Part shown: piece after piece, positions 1 through 11,281 of the stretch
How the letters are laid out: every line of letters starts with the position of its first letter
How positions within the stretch are numbered: the stretch's first letter is position 1
Assembly (NCBI RefSeq): GCF_000002425.4
Contig: NC_037264.1
Coordinates: 7,851,399-7,915,398 of the forward strand
DNA from: Physcomitrium patens
Taxonomy: Eukaryota; Streptophyta; Bryopsida; Funariales; Funariaceae
Direction of reading: 5' to 3'
DNA length: 64,000 nt
Program-made: the position numbers and the translations under genes
Notes under the pieces: generated by a model
Databases searched by the model: none
What the model saw: the letters and a program-made list of their open reading frames with translations, nothing else
What the model was told of the DNA's origin: nothing

Positions 1-1330
1 CCTTAAAAAATTGTTCCAAGGATGCACAGAGAGTTTCCAGTCAAGTAAGAATTGGTGACAGAATCGTTGCTTTCTAAGTTAAATAAAATGTCAAGATCGT
101 TCTTCAATTAGCACCATCGAGAATTTTTAGAGATATCGGCAGATTGCACAGTTTTTGGAAATCAGTAACATTCATGTACCCCTGTCGATTCAGAGTGTTT
201 CTTAAATTGAACTTGAATATAGTTTCTACCCAGCATGTGAGAAATTATTTGTTTACGAATGACGTAAAACCCCATTCTGACCCTCTAGAAACTCATTTCT
301 ACTTGTAGGATAAAAAATCTACGTGCAGTGCATGATATAAAAGCATCACCGTTCGGCTATTTGGAGGTGTTTCAAGAGTGACAATCCAGTTGTAAGACTT
401 ATAAATAATTTCAAGGCGACTTTGGTTGTGGGACACTTTGAATATAAGAAATTCAGGACACACCACAACGGCGAAGGCACAAACAGTCCAGTCTCATCAA
501 TGGTGAAGAGATTCGTCTCCTGGGTAACTGAATAGGTAAAAATCAAAGATTCAATTCGATTGGGGTCGCAGAAGATTTAGACCTTAGCAGTAGACCTGGT
601 CTGGCACATTGTGTATGTAATTGTGCACTTCGGAAGAACTTGACAGCCCAAGGGCAGAAAACTTCAGTATATATTCCAGAGAGTTTTGGCAATGAAATGT
701 TGTTTTGAGCCAATGTTTTTCACATGCACGATCAATACAAGGCCGATATGAAGAAGACAATGAGATTGTATCGAACTCTAGAGGCATACGCTACTTCCAG
801 GCAGAATTGGTGCACAAGAATTTCCCAAACTGGTTCTGAACTGATGCTGAGCGTCGCTGCTGGTGATTCCTGCGACACAAGCTTTTGCATACGAAGTAAA
901 CCACTACCAAACATACTCAGTAAATACCAAAGGCAGAGCTCACAGTATTCATGAGGAACAGGTAAAGCAGCCCCTTCCAAAGAGGTACACTCTCTCTATC
1001 AATTGCCATCTGAATCTACAGAGCAGGTAAGTGAAAGAATGTTCCAAACATCAAAGGAAGGATCGCGACGGAATGAAGGTGAGCCTCCTCTGATAATATT
1101 GAAGCTCGTAGTTAGAGCTGCTCAGTCATAATTCTGTGACTCCAATTCAGCAACAGACGATGAAAGCTCGAAAGCTAGTGCATAAACCAGGAGGCCAATA
1201 CCGAAATGCTGTCATTAAACTGCGTCACTAGCCACCGGAATAACGCAGACGTAAGTAGCTCGAACGCTCTTTCCACACAGAACGAGTCCCGTAGGTCATG
1301 TACATGTACAATATACATGTATTGTTGCAG
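1..1330. other. Left flank, no assignable gene
   Basis: No coding region here can be supported; the reading frames are short and none is recognisable. The + strand has a good splice-donor match (GTAAGTG after CAG, at 1027) and an acceptor-like TTGTTGCAG ending at 1330. Position 1331 then starts the CAGAT that is duplicated around the retrotransposon nest. A + strand transcript with an exon starting at 1331 is possible, but no frame stays open across the predicted junction, so any such exon would be non-coding or misplaced. Confidence 0.4.
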
Positions 1331-1335
1331 CAGAT

Positions 1336-1605
1336 TGTTAAGATAATTAAATGTACCAGGCGCTCTCCATAATATTTACTATAGACTACAGTAAATACCA
1401 TAGCTACAGTATTTAGAGTCTAGTGGAGAAGTATTGTTTATCTTCTCCCCTTTTTTCTTCTTGTATACGAGACACAACCGGATCAATAGAATTTTATGTG
1501 TGAAGCTTTCTCTCCTTAGAAACCTTCTTGTGTGTATGACTTACTACTACTCTTGTGTGTGTATTACTTACTATTACTCTTGTGTGTTTCTAAACATTCT
1601 CAACA
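1336..1605 (+). repeat. copia 5' LTR
   Basis: A 270-bp LTR starting TGTTAAGA and ending TCTCAACA. It is the direct counterpart of 36545-36812. It contains repeats of the type CTTACTACTACTCTTGTG near the end. The leader immediately after it begins TGTTATCAGCAC, which resembles but does not match a methionine-initiator tRNA primer site. Confidence 0.93.
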
Positions 1606-1789
1606 TGTTATCAGCACAATTCTCTTCTACACACTATCATAATTTTTTTTGCTGTAGTCTTGACTCTTCTTGCTATTCTTGCTCAGTGTCTGCCTCATGA
1701 TATTGCTGCTCTTCTTGATGGCCCCTCACACATTAGTTGCTTGCTTAGAGCACTTGTTCCACTCTCTGCCCTGCTTGCTTAGAATATTT

Positions 1790-1999
1790 GATCCAACCTA
1801 GCTTCACCTTGCTCCCTACTGTGCTCCATGCCTATTGCCAAACAACCGTCGAACTGCCGTCAAACCCGCTACTACTGCCACCCTACCGTCGCTGATGTTG
1901 ACACTGCCACTGCCGCCTACCCTAATGCCACTGTTGCCCGCTGCTACCACCCTACCGCCATCCTACTTTTGTTCTGCTGCATTAATCCACAATCTCTCC

Positions 2000-2043
<44 letters not shown>
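1790..2043 (+). repeat. copia leader: C-rich ACTGCC/TACCGCC repeats and (TAAA)n
   Basis: Between the LTR and gag there is a low-complexity C-rich stretch (about 1840-1975) built from degenerate CTGCC, CTACCG and CCGCC units, followed by about ten TAAA units (2001-2043). The stretch is far more GC-rich than its surroundings. Confidence 0.75.
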
Positions 2044-2044
<1 letters not shown>

Positions 2045-2155
2045 ATTTTTATTTTTCAAGTTCAAGTTTATCATTTTATTTGACTTTATATTTTAAGGTA
2101 CGTTTTATTCAACTTTTCTACTTGATTTTTTATTTTCTTTATAGATTTATTTATA

Positions 2156-3608
2156 ATGAGTACTTCAACATCTTCAATTGCTTCTACTATGGTTCCAACT
2201 ATTACCAGTGCATCCCAACATTTTCAAGCTCTTTTATTTCCACCATTGATTGAGGATGGAAATAATTATCTATTAACGGTAAAAAGACAAAAGTAAATTT
2301 ATTTGCAGAACAACTCTCAGATGCCTTTATGTTTGAAGAATCTCCAATAAAGAGTATTTCTATTCTTCCTGCTATTCGTTGGAAAGCACTTCTTCTCCTT
2401 TGTCATTATCTTGTACTTGCATTACAACATCAATACTTAGAAATAGAACATCTTGCAGAACTTTGGAAGAATCTTAAATCCAGGTTTGATCATTAAAAGA
2501 CCATTTTCCTTCCATATGCACATCATAATTGGATATATTTACGTATCTTGGATTTTCCAAATTTAAATGCTTTCAATAGTGAAATATATAGTATTGTCTC
2601 ACAATTACGATTATATGGACAAAGCATCTCTAAAGAAGAAATGATTGAAAAAACTCTCTCTATATTTCCTCCTGTATTTGTTGTGCTTGCACAACAATAT
2701 AGAAACATGAAATTTCAGAGTCATTCTGATCTCATATCCTATCTATTTCTTGCGGGGAAGTAAAATAAGCTACTCTTACGTAATATGGAAGCTCGTCCTA
2801 TTGGAACTACAGTTCCAGAATCTCATGTATTTAATATTTCAAAATCTAAGAAAAAATTATATAAACATGGAAAACGTGCTTATAAGTATCAGGGTAATCA
2901 TAGTCATGACCATTTCTACCCATATAGAAAGAATAAACGTTCTACTATTAATTATAATAGAAAACAAAAATCAGAGATGCGTTCTTGCCATAAGTGTAGA
3001 ATGATTGGATATTTAGCACATGCGTGCCGTATTTCAAAATATTTTATTAAAATCTTCCAAGAAAATAAGAAACTACGAGCCGAGGCACGTGAAGTTCATA
3101 CCATGGATGCGTCGATGGATTCAATTGGTGTTGATGATTTAAAGGCTTATATTAATGATAAAATCTCTAATGATGAATAAAATGATGCGCTCATTGATTC
3201 TGCAACAACACATACTATCTTACGAGATAGACGATTTTTTATTAAAAAATCTTCAACTTGGCAAACTAAAAATATGATGACCATGGCTGGAACAAATGCA
3301 TTTTGTTTCCAAAAGGGCACAGCGATGGTAAAATTACCTGTGGATTCCATCATAAAATGTAAACATGTGATGTTTGCACCCTCAGCACCTTGGAGTCTGA
3401 TCAACTATCGAGATGTGTATATTAATGGTTATCACCTCTTGACTGCCATTTTAAATAGAAAAGAGGTTTTGGTTCTTGCAAAGAATCATAAAGTTGTTGA
3501 AAAAGCTTTTGCTACAGAAAATGGTTTATACCGAATTGTGATTCGGCCTCCCATTATATTTAATCTTGTATCATCTATCATAGAGAGTCGTGTTTTTCTC
3601 TGGGATGG
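2156..3608 (+). pseudogene. copia gag and protease part, broken
   Basis: The likely gag start ATG is at 2156 (MSTSTSSIAS). The frame then breaks at 2313 and gag is recovered as fragments at 2548-2763 and 2785-3180. The second fragment has a CCHC-type zinc knuckle near 2986-3027 in which the histidine-side position reads Y (CHKCRMIGYLAHAC), so metal binding may be impaired. A single TAA at 3178-3180 separates gag from the protease, which carries DSATT where DSGAT is expected. The segment ends in RVFLW-D/H-G, the start of the pre-integrase motif, exactly where chromovirus copy 1 has inserted. The matching downstream part resumes at 18341. Confidence 0.85.
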
Positions 3609-4003
3609 TGTTAGGGACATAGTCCTTAGAACCGTCTAGAGACAAGTTTCTAGAACCTTCTAGAAGCAAGTCTCTGGAACCTTCTAGAAGCTTCTTAGTT
3701 GGTAGAAGATGTTAGGGACATAGTCCTTAGAACCTTCTAGAGATAAGTTTCTAGAACCTTCTAGAAGTAAGTCTCTGGAACCTTCTAGAAGCTTCCTAGT
3801 TGATAGAAGTTGCTTGAGAAGCTTCCTAAATAGGAGTATATATTAGAATCGAGGCTGAAGAGTTCTTCAGTCTCGACAACACATCTCTTGGAGCTCTAGC
3901 TCACCTCTTTGGTGTTGTTCTTATATTCATTTGATTAATCTAATTCTTCCCAGTTCTTCTTGAACTTATTAGATCTCGAGTCTGTATTTCTGTGTCCGTG
4001 ACA
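3609..4003 (+). repeat. Chromovirus copy 1 5' LTR with internal tandem duplication
   Basis: A 395-bp LTR beginning TGTTAGGGACATAG and ending TCCGTGACA. The first 101 bp are tandemly duplicated (3609-3709 and 3710 onward), which explains most of its length difference from the 321-bp 3' LTR. A TATA-like TATATA lies near 3838. Confidence 0.93.
3648..3800 (+). promoter_or_regulatory. Heat-shock-element array in LTR U3
   Basis: Alternating TTC and GAA triplets with 2-nt spacers: TTCTAGAACCTTCTAGAA at 3648-3665 and GAAnnTTCnnGAAnnTTC at 3677-3694. The same pattern repeats in the second tandem unit (about 3749-3795). It lies upstream of a TATA-like box near 3838. Three or more alternating units are the classical binding pattern for plant heat-shock factors. 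Binding itself is inferred. Confidence 0.7.
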
Positions 4004-4283
4004 GTTTGTCGAGACTTCACTCACCTCAGATATCAGAGTTAGTTTCTTCCTCATTACAGTGCGGATTACCCCTCTGCTTGGAAGCATACTAGCATTTTAA
4101 AGGTTGTGGATTACCCTCCTCTAAACTGATATTTCTTTTGTTACAATATTGGAGTCTTATTCTTCTTGGAGAGAGTGGATTACCCCTTTTCTTGAAGCTC
4201 TTAAGACATTTTAGAGGTTGTGGAGTACCCTCCTCTAAACCAATATTGTCTTCTTGTAGAGTCATTTCTGTCCTTCTCTTAGA

Positions 4284-5309
4284 ATGGCCGGAGGCCAAGA
4301 CATTAGTATGACGAAAAGTTCGGAGTCCAAGTTGGATGCTATCATGAATGCCCTCGCTACGTTATCGCAAAGAACTGCAGAGATTGAAGGAGTCGTGGCA
4401 AGGCTTCATAATGATGGAACATCTGGGATGGCACAATCTAGGTTGCATCAGCCTCAAACTTTTACACTTGAAGAAGCAACTTTGCCTCAGGTTCGACAAG
4501 CACCGTTGGTTCTACAACATAAGGAGCCCCAAGTTAGCCTTCCGGATAAGTTCGATGGTACGCATTCCAAGTTTCGAGGATTTGTCAATCAAATCAGGTT
4601 GATAACAGTTTTACACCCCGAACGCTATCCAACAGAGGAATCACGTGTTGGGCTTGTTGGAACCTTACTTACAGGGCAAGCTCTATCATGGTTTGCTCCT
4701 TTGTTTGAGAAACAATCGTCCATACTAAACAACTTTGAAACCTTTTTGGAGGTATTTGCGGAAGCATTTGGTGAACACGACAAGGTTCGATGGGCTACAA
4801 CAAAGATCCGGTCACTATGACAAGAGATGCGCTCTACATCAGTCTATGCATCGGACTTCAAGCAATTAGCATGCGACATCAATTGGGATGAAGAAGCGTT
4901 GATGAGTCAATTCTATTGGGATTTAAGGGATGATATGAAAGATTTGCTGTTAACTCTTCCTGATCCACAAATGCTCAACGAGGCTATTAGCCAAGCTGTG
5001 AAGTATGACAATCGCCTATTCCAACGCCGCCAAGACCAACGTTCAAGACAACATATGGTTCACCACGTCCCAACTATGTCGGCAAGCAGCATGAATTCAC
5101 ATTCAGAGGTAGAAGAGATGCAAATTGATGCAGTACGTATCAAATCCCTTACCCAAGAAGAAAAAAAGCCGCGTATGGAGGAAGGTCTATGCTTGTATTG
5201 CGGTGAAGAAGGCCACAAAGTTGGAAACTACCCCAAGAAGCAAAATCGACCTATTGTCAGGACTAGGGGCGCGTTTGTTCAGGAAAACGAGGATGCCCAG
5301 CCACAATAG
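4284..5309 (+). pseudogene. Chromovirus copy 1 gag, one nonsense codon
   Basis: Gag from ATG 4284 (MAGGQDISMT) to TAG 5309. It has a coiled N-terminal part, a retrotransposon-gag core (SLPDKFDGT to WFAPLFEKQ) and a CCHC zinc knuckle (CLYCGEEGHKVGNY) in which the last cysteine has become tyrosine. An in-frame TGA at 4818-4820 sits where copy 2 has an arginine CGA, so this is a C-to-T nonsense change. Gag would package the RNA in virus-like particles. Confidence 0.88.
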
Positions 5310-5713
5310 GAACCGTGCGGCTGGACAATGAAATATTGCAATAACAACCAGGTTTCTTTTTTTCCGCTCAACTTGCCCTTTGTTTTACAATCCCTTTACT
5401 TATTGGCCCTCAGAAACTGAGAACCTTAGCATTATTAGATTCAGGAGTATCTGCTTGTTTCTTAAACGAAGAATTTGCGAAGTGTCATAAGATCTCTTTA
5501 GTACAAAAATCCAAACGTGTTCACGTTGAGGTTATAGATGGGCGACCTTTATTGTCTGGTAGTGTCACCCATGAATCAAAACCTATAGAAGTGACATTTA
5601 AGGGCTATAGTAGTCATATTATTTTCAATATTATTAGAACCCTATCAAATCTAATTATTCTTGGACTTTCCTGGTTGAAAAAGCATAATCCATCCATAGA
5701 TTGGAGGTTGCGG
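5310..5713 (+). pseudogene. Chromovirus copy 1 protease fragment
   Basis: A degraded protease region corresponding to the DSGAS protease of copy 2. The frame is broken by several stops near 5335-5450. It is recognisable from LNEEFAKCHKISLVQKS and LGLSWLKKHNPSIDWRLR. It stops at 5713, where FLDD-gypsy copy A begins, and resumes in the same frame at 14411 after removal of a 4-bp duplication (GCGG at 5710-5713, GCGA at 14407-14410). Confidence 0.85.
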
Positions 5714-7044
5714 TGTCGTATTACGTGCTTTCCTGCTTGAGAACGCGCCGGGTGTCTGGCTCTAGAAGGTAGTATGGAGATTCGCCAATATTCAAGCAGT
5801 TTATCAGTTTTTGACTGTTGGAATATAAACAACTACAAGAATACACCGTAAATCTATACCGATGCCCTTCGACTGCTTGTCGAAGTCCTTTTTGCCCTAG
5901 CTGGTAGGTCTCTAGACGTTACAGAGAACCCCGAACAACCCAAACTGCTAATCTTCGATACCGCTTTATACTCACGATCTTGTATCCACTGACTGTCTTG
6001 TTAGATTAATCCAATAAATTTCATTCACTCTGCATACTCAATTCTATAGACACCCTTTTAACTCTTCATCACAGACGTAACTCGATTTCACAAAACAGTC
6101 AAGAGTAATCAAACCTACTTCATTAGAAAAAATCCCGATTCACCATTACAACACTGACTTCAGCAACGATTGTCTCAGTCTTCCCAAAATCCTATGAAGA
6201 AAAAAATCCAATTCTCTGTCTTTTTTCCCCGCCCGAAGCATGAAGCTAGCTCTCTGATTCTTCAAAAAACTCTCCAAAACTTATTCTCTCCCCCTCTCAT
6301 TTCTTAACCTTAATTCTGAATTTCCTCAATCCTTCGTCTTGGATCCAGAATTGGCTTCCACCGTCAGAGCTTGGATCCAAAATTGGCTCTCACCGTCAGA
6401 GCTTGATCCAAAATTGGCTCTCACCGTCAGAGCTTGATCCAAAATTGGCTCTCACCGTCAGAGCTTTCTCCTCCGTTTTTACCTTTAAGAGATCCTTTTA
6501 CCGAAAACAACGTTCCCTAAAACGGCACAGAGAACAAGACAGCCTGAAACAGAATCAAAACCCCATAATCGGGACTACATTGAGTCGCCTGACCAATTCA
6601 GGACTCATATTGGCTAAGAGTCCAGTAGTAAGACTCGGATGTTCCCGAAATTGGATCAAATTGGTCCTTCACATCAGATTGACTGAGGCCCGTAGTAAGA
6701 CCTGGATTTTCTCGTAATTAGACTGCATTGGATTGCCCGACCAATTCAAGTCACAGATTGGGTAAGAGGACCCGGATTGGATTCTTGAAATTGGATCCAA
6801 GTGGTTCTTCGAACCAGGGTCACCCGTCGTGTGAATTGGTCCTTTCCCTTCCTGCTGACTCCCGTTATTGGAATCGAATGGAGCATTTCAGTATGCCCCG
6901 GCTGACTGTAATGGGGTGACTGAACTTGGCCACTCAGTATTTGCACTGGAGTTGGTCGTTGCTCCGAATATTCGAGGTAATTGAACATTAATAAAAGTCC
7001 CCTTTCTTTATATTTTCATGGTATACTCATGTTACAACACGACA
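5714..7044 (-). repeat. FLDD-gypsy A LTR (3' end of the element)
   Basis: A 1331-bp LTR. It contains a 31-bp tandem repeat (unit GAGCTTGATCCAAAATTGGC followed by 11 further bases) around 6350-6460, with one unit more than the partner LTR at 13106-14406. The ORF-like stretches inside it are LTR sequence, not genes. Confidence 0.93.
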
Positions 7045-7184
7045 TCCACCCCCTCTGAACCTGTGCATCCTCCGGTATGCACCAATTTACCCAATTGCTG
7101 TTTGATTTAGAATATATCCTCTACGTCTTTGTCCAGTTTGTCTTCGTCACCTTCATTATCCAAATCACTTAATTGCTGTTTGAT

Positions 7185-8480
7185 TTAGAATATATCCTCT
7201 ACGACTTTGTCCAGTTCGTCTTCGTCACCTTCATTATCCAAATCACTTTCATCTTCTTGCTGCGGAATCTCTATACCTTCATTAAGGTCTTCCATATTTA
7301 TCTCCGCGTGTCTTCGTTTAAATATTTTTACTCGCTTCCCTGCAATTGGTATTTTCAATTTTGTACCATCTAACTCCCGTAATGAGTAAGTTGCATTATC
7401 ATGAATAGTTGTTACTACATATGGTCCAAACCAACGTTTTGAAAATTTCCGCAAAGTACTATGTTGATTATCCAGACTATTGTCATAAACAAGTATCCAG
7501 TCACCTTCTTCGATTGCTTTAGGTCTCAATCGATGTTGCTTATCGAATCGCGCCTTGTTTTGTAACCTTGCTCTTTTTAACCTTTCCAATGCTATTATCA
7601 CATCTTTCGATCTTTGCTCCAATTGTCGAATCCTAATAGCCAGAAGTTCTTCTCTTGTCAATCCATCTTCCCATGGTAGCATACTCTAAGTAAGTACCTT
7701 TTCTTCAATCGGCATAATTGGTTTTCGACCTGTCATAAGTTCTACTGGCATATATCCTGTCACCGAACTATGTGTTGTCCGATCAACCCATAATGCAAAT
7801 GACAAAAGCCATGGCCACTCTTTAACTTTCCCATTACAAGCTTTAACTAATGCTTTTACAATCGGTGGGTGACCGCGTTCGCTTTTTGCATTCCCTTTTG
7901 GATTATAAGCAGTAATCAGTGATAGTTTAACTCTACATCTTTCAAAGAACTTACGAGCTTCTTGTGCATTTAATTCTCCACGATCTGCAGTGATTTTTCC
8001 CATGCATCCATAGCGGCAAATGACATCTTCAAGCAAAAACCTACAAATCCCCTCTGTAGATTTTGTCCTCAATGCTCTTCCTTCTACTTGATTTGATAAA
8101 TCTTCTCGAGCTAAAACCAAATATCTCATCTGCCATAACCCAACCGGCATAATAACCAAATCAACAACCTATTTAAAATGAATAGCCAGAGGATACGTAG
8201 GATGAAGACCATCTCGATGTCGGATATTAGAATGTGATTGATAGATTTCACATGACTCTACAAATGAGAGTACATCTCGATACATATTTTTCTACCAATA
8301 TCTTTCCTTGAGTTTAGCAAAAGTAGCCCAGATTCCTCTATGCCCTGCCCATAAACTATCATGAAACTCCTTTAATAATTTTAGCCTTTCTTCCTTTTTG
8401 CCTATCACTCGCTGTGGCATCCCAATTCCTTTCTTCGGTCTCTTCCATAAGAATCCATCTCGAAATAAAAATCCATATGC
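7185..8480 (-). pseudogene. FLDD-gypsy A integrase and C-terminal part
   Basis: Integrase core in fragments 7686-8159 and upstream to about 8480. Catalytic residues are readable: VVDLVIMP at the first Asp, TADRGE at the second and AKSERGH for the Glu. The C-terminal tail (7185-7682) is basic then acidic (DESDLDNEGDEDELD). Stops include TAG at 8292-8294 (shared with copy B) and a copy-A-specific TAG near 8171, where copy B reads Trp. The adjacent 7045-7190 has a purine tract next to the LTR and a short tandem duplication of the acidic-tail coding sequence. Confidence 0.85.
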
Positions 8481-8486
8481 TTTTTT

Positions 8487-8950
8487 TCATATTTGTTTGA
8501 ATTTTTCTATAGACCAATTCTCCTGCTTAGTCAAGGTATTCAAGTAATGACCAATATCCAATAATTTTCCTTCATAAGACTCTTCAAGAAATAGCTTGTC
8601 TTCTCTGTTGAGATTTGATATTGAATAGAATTTCAATCCGACGTCATCAATGTCTTCAACCATTTCGTCCTCCCTCTCGTATCTTGCTCGAGATAGCATG
8701 TCTGCTACTAAATTGTCCTTCCCAGTAATATGTTTAAATTCTGGATTTAGTGACTTAATATAAGCAATCCATCTCAACATTGCAATATCTGGCATCGAAC
8801 AATTAATGATCATTCCAAGTAATAGCAAGCAATCTGTTTCAATTACTACTACTGCCCCAATCAAATAGTCCTTTTCAGCTTTCATAGCCGAAACGACTCC
8901 CCAAAGTTCTCTTTTGACTTGCGAATATGCACGCTAACGAATACTTAAAA
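8487..8950 (-). pseudogene. FLDD-gypsy A RNase H part
   Basis: The C-terminal RNase H segment after the reverse transcriptase: AMKAEKDYLIGAVVVIETDC and ITGKDNLVADMLSRARYE, the usual gypsy RNase H end. It is separated from the polymerase by a TGA (8964-8966) and a TAG near 8937, and ends in a TGA (8487-8489). All three also occur in copy B, so they predate the insertion. Confidence 0.85.
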
Positions 8951-8963
8951 CTTTAGCCCCAAA

Positions 8964-10583
8964 TCAAACTGCAAATCTACTCCCATTTGAATCATCTTGA
9001 TCCACAGCCCATCCAATGGCAATTGGACTAGCGTCCACAGTAAGAATCACTGGTCTATTGCACTTATAATCAACCTTCCTCAATATTGGAGGTGACATCA
9101 ATAATTTCTTCAATCTTTGCATTGCCTGAATATGCCTTTCTTCCCATTTAAATCGGTAACCCTTGCGTAACAGTTCATATAATGGATCCGCTATGTGAGC
9201 AAAATGAGGGATCCAGATTCGATAAAATACACATGCACCTAAAAACCTGCGAACCTCTATTAAAGAATCACAATCCTCTTTCATCCTTCCAATTACATTA
9301 ACTTTAGTCGGATCTGGTTTTCTTCCGTAAGATCCACATAAATGTCCAACAATCACAACCTCTCGTACTCCAAATACGGACTTCATATCCGATAATGTAA
9401 GATGAACTTCTCCAAGCCGAGTTAAAATCTTTTCACAATCTTGTATATGATCAACAACATATTTGCGACACCCCCTCGTATCTAAAGTTTCATCCTTGTC
9501 TCCTTCTCTGCACCCTTTTATAGGAACATCATCCAGAAAAGGCATAGTCTTTTCCGGAATAAAATCTCTCAACACCTTATTCATCCCATTCATCATATGC
9601 GCAACTGAGTTGGTCGCACCTTGAGAAAGAGTACACATTCTAACCAATCCAAGCGGTGTCCTCATTGTTGTCATATCTCTACTTCCTTCGGCAAGTTGAA
9701 ATTGATCATAACCTGAATACAAGTCAGCCATTGAATAGATTGCCCTTCCAATAAACGCCTCAGCAAATTCATCCACAATAGGTCCAATTCCTGCATTCCT
9801 AACAGTTACAGCATTTACCGGCTGCATATCTTGAATAAACCGTAGTGACCCATTCTTCTTAGGTACCGTAAACCATCGACTAGAATACGACGCTAATGAA
9901 GGTTCTAATATTTTCATCTTTATCTTTTCTTTTAATAGTTCAACCAATTTAGGTAAATATGCCCTCGGTACTGGAATCGGTCTTAGATTCCAAGGTACAT
10001 GCGGTACAGTGAAGATAACCATAGGTGTTATAATATTTGGATCCACACACCCAATTTCATGAGATTCGAAGGCAAACGATCTACCTTGTTTAGTCAACAT
10101 CTTTTTGAAGCAAGTAATTTCCTCCAGCAATAAAGAACCATCAGAACCAATCTTCAATTCTTCAAAAGTCTCTTTAGTAAACTGATGTCCAATACTCACT
10201 GGATCTCTTAAACTTGCTTCTTTTGATGCTTCTCCCATTTGTTCTTTAGAATCTTCTGGTAATGGTCCGGCAACAGGCTTTACCTTCTTATCTACCGTTT
10301 TATATCTCGTCTCTATAGTGACTTCTGGTGCTTGAAAAGATTCAAGCATGGTATAAACCTCTCTTGAATGAATCTCAACAATCTTATCATTATCCTCTAA
10401 CCCAATAGATGTAATCAATTCCAATGAATCTTCCAATCCATTTTCTTCATAAACACCTAAAATCCTCTCATCATCTTGCAATGTACCTAACTTACATAAT
10501 TGTCCTTCAATATCATATAATCTTTTTCTTTCTTTTCTTTTAAAATCATCAACTTTCTTATACATAATATTTCTATTCTCCAA
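8964..10583 (-). pseudogene. FLDD-gypsy A reverse transcriptase, long open frame
   Basis: A frame of 539 codons with no disruption. It has an acidic N-terminal linker, then reverse transcriptase: SRWFTVPKKNGSLRFIQDMQ, MADLYSGYDQF, RTPLGLVRMCTLSQGATN, and the active site FLDDVPIKG (Asp pair at 9528-9533), then GACVFYRIWIPHFAH and the RNase H start TVDASPIAIGWAVDQ. The FLDDVPIKG active site and the following thumb sequence differ from ordinary plant gypsy elements (YLDD) and resemble a lineage known mainly from fungi; that affinity is from memory. It ends at a TGA shared with copy B. Confidence 0.88.
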
Positions 10584-10660
10584 TATACCAATAAAACTCG
10601 CATCAAAGGTACCTTCATCTCACAAGAGTACCTCCTCTTTTGTACCTTCCTAATCTCGCT

Positions 10661-11280
10661 TTACAATGGTACCTCTCTAAAATCCTTAAATCCTTCAACA
10701 ATCTTTGGCAATGGTTTCTCCCTCAACCTATCTCGATTCCGTTCATGGTTAGGAGGTACTGTTAGAAATTGTACAGCTTTCCTCCCATCCTCGCTCCATA
10801 CCCTTGCATAAGCAGAACCATCATCAAGTACTTTTGTTTCCATCCGTATTGCCGTAATATAAGGTTGTCCTAAAATCAATGGATAAGACGTTGTATCTTG
10901 AACAAAGAAATGTTGTTCTATCGCAACATCCCCAATCCAAATTTTGACATCTGGACAAGCTCCATATAATTCGCCCCGTGTGTTATTAGTTGCTCGTATT
11001 GCCCATCCATGTTCCATATCAATTGGCCATTTTTGCTTCATATAAAGATCTTTAGACATGAGATTTATTTCAGAACCATGGTCGATTAAAGCAACAATTG
11101 GTTTATCTATATCTCCTACTTTCACCAATACCTCAGTAGTTGCCATTGCCCAATGCTTTCGAATATAATGGCTCAAAGTTTCTATTTCCTTGTCACTATA
11201 ATCTTCGAAACGTACTCGTTGATTATACCCATTCTTTTCATTTGTTGGTTGCTTGTAACCAATATCAACCTCTTCTTCAT
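10661..11280 (-). pseudogene. FLDD-gypsy A aspartic protease
   Basis: Retropepsin-like protease: VALIDHGSEINLMSKDLY, in which the DSG active site reads DHG, then SYPLILGQPYITAI near the C-terminus. Asp-His-Gly instead of Asp-Ser/Thr-Gly is seen here, and copy B reads NHG. A stop (TAG, near 10651) separates it from the polymerase frame. The 11177-11280 piece carries the GGTTG where chromovirus 2 inserted in copy B. Confidence 0.82.
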
Positions 11281-11281
11281 C

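Noticed and set aside
724..980. Overlapping frames on both strands in the left flank
   Set aside because: Neither matches a known family; a TGA and splice-like sites interrupt the + strand version.
1434..1700. 88-codon + strand frame
   Set aside because: Lies in the copia LTR and leader.
3600..3830. CRISPR-like spaced repeats in the chromovirus LTR
   Set aside because: Units are tandem duplications and heat-shock-type motifs without unique spacers; the context is eukaryotic.
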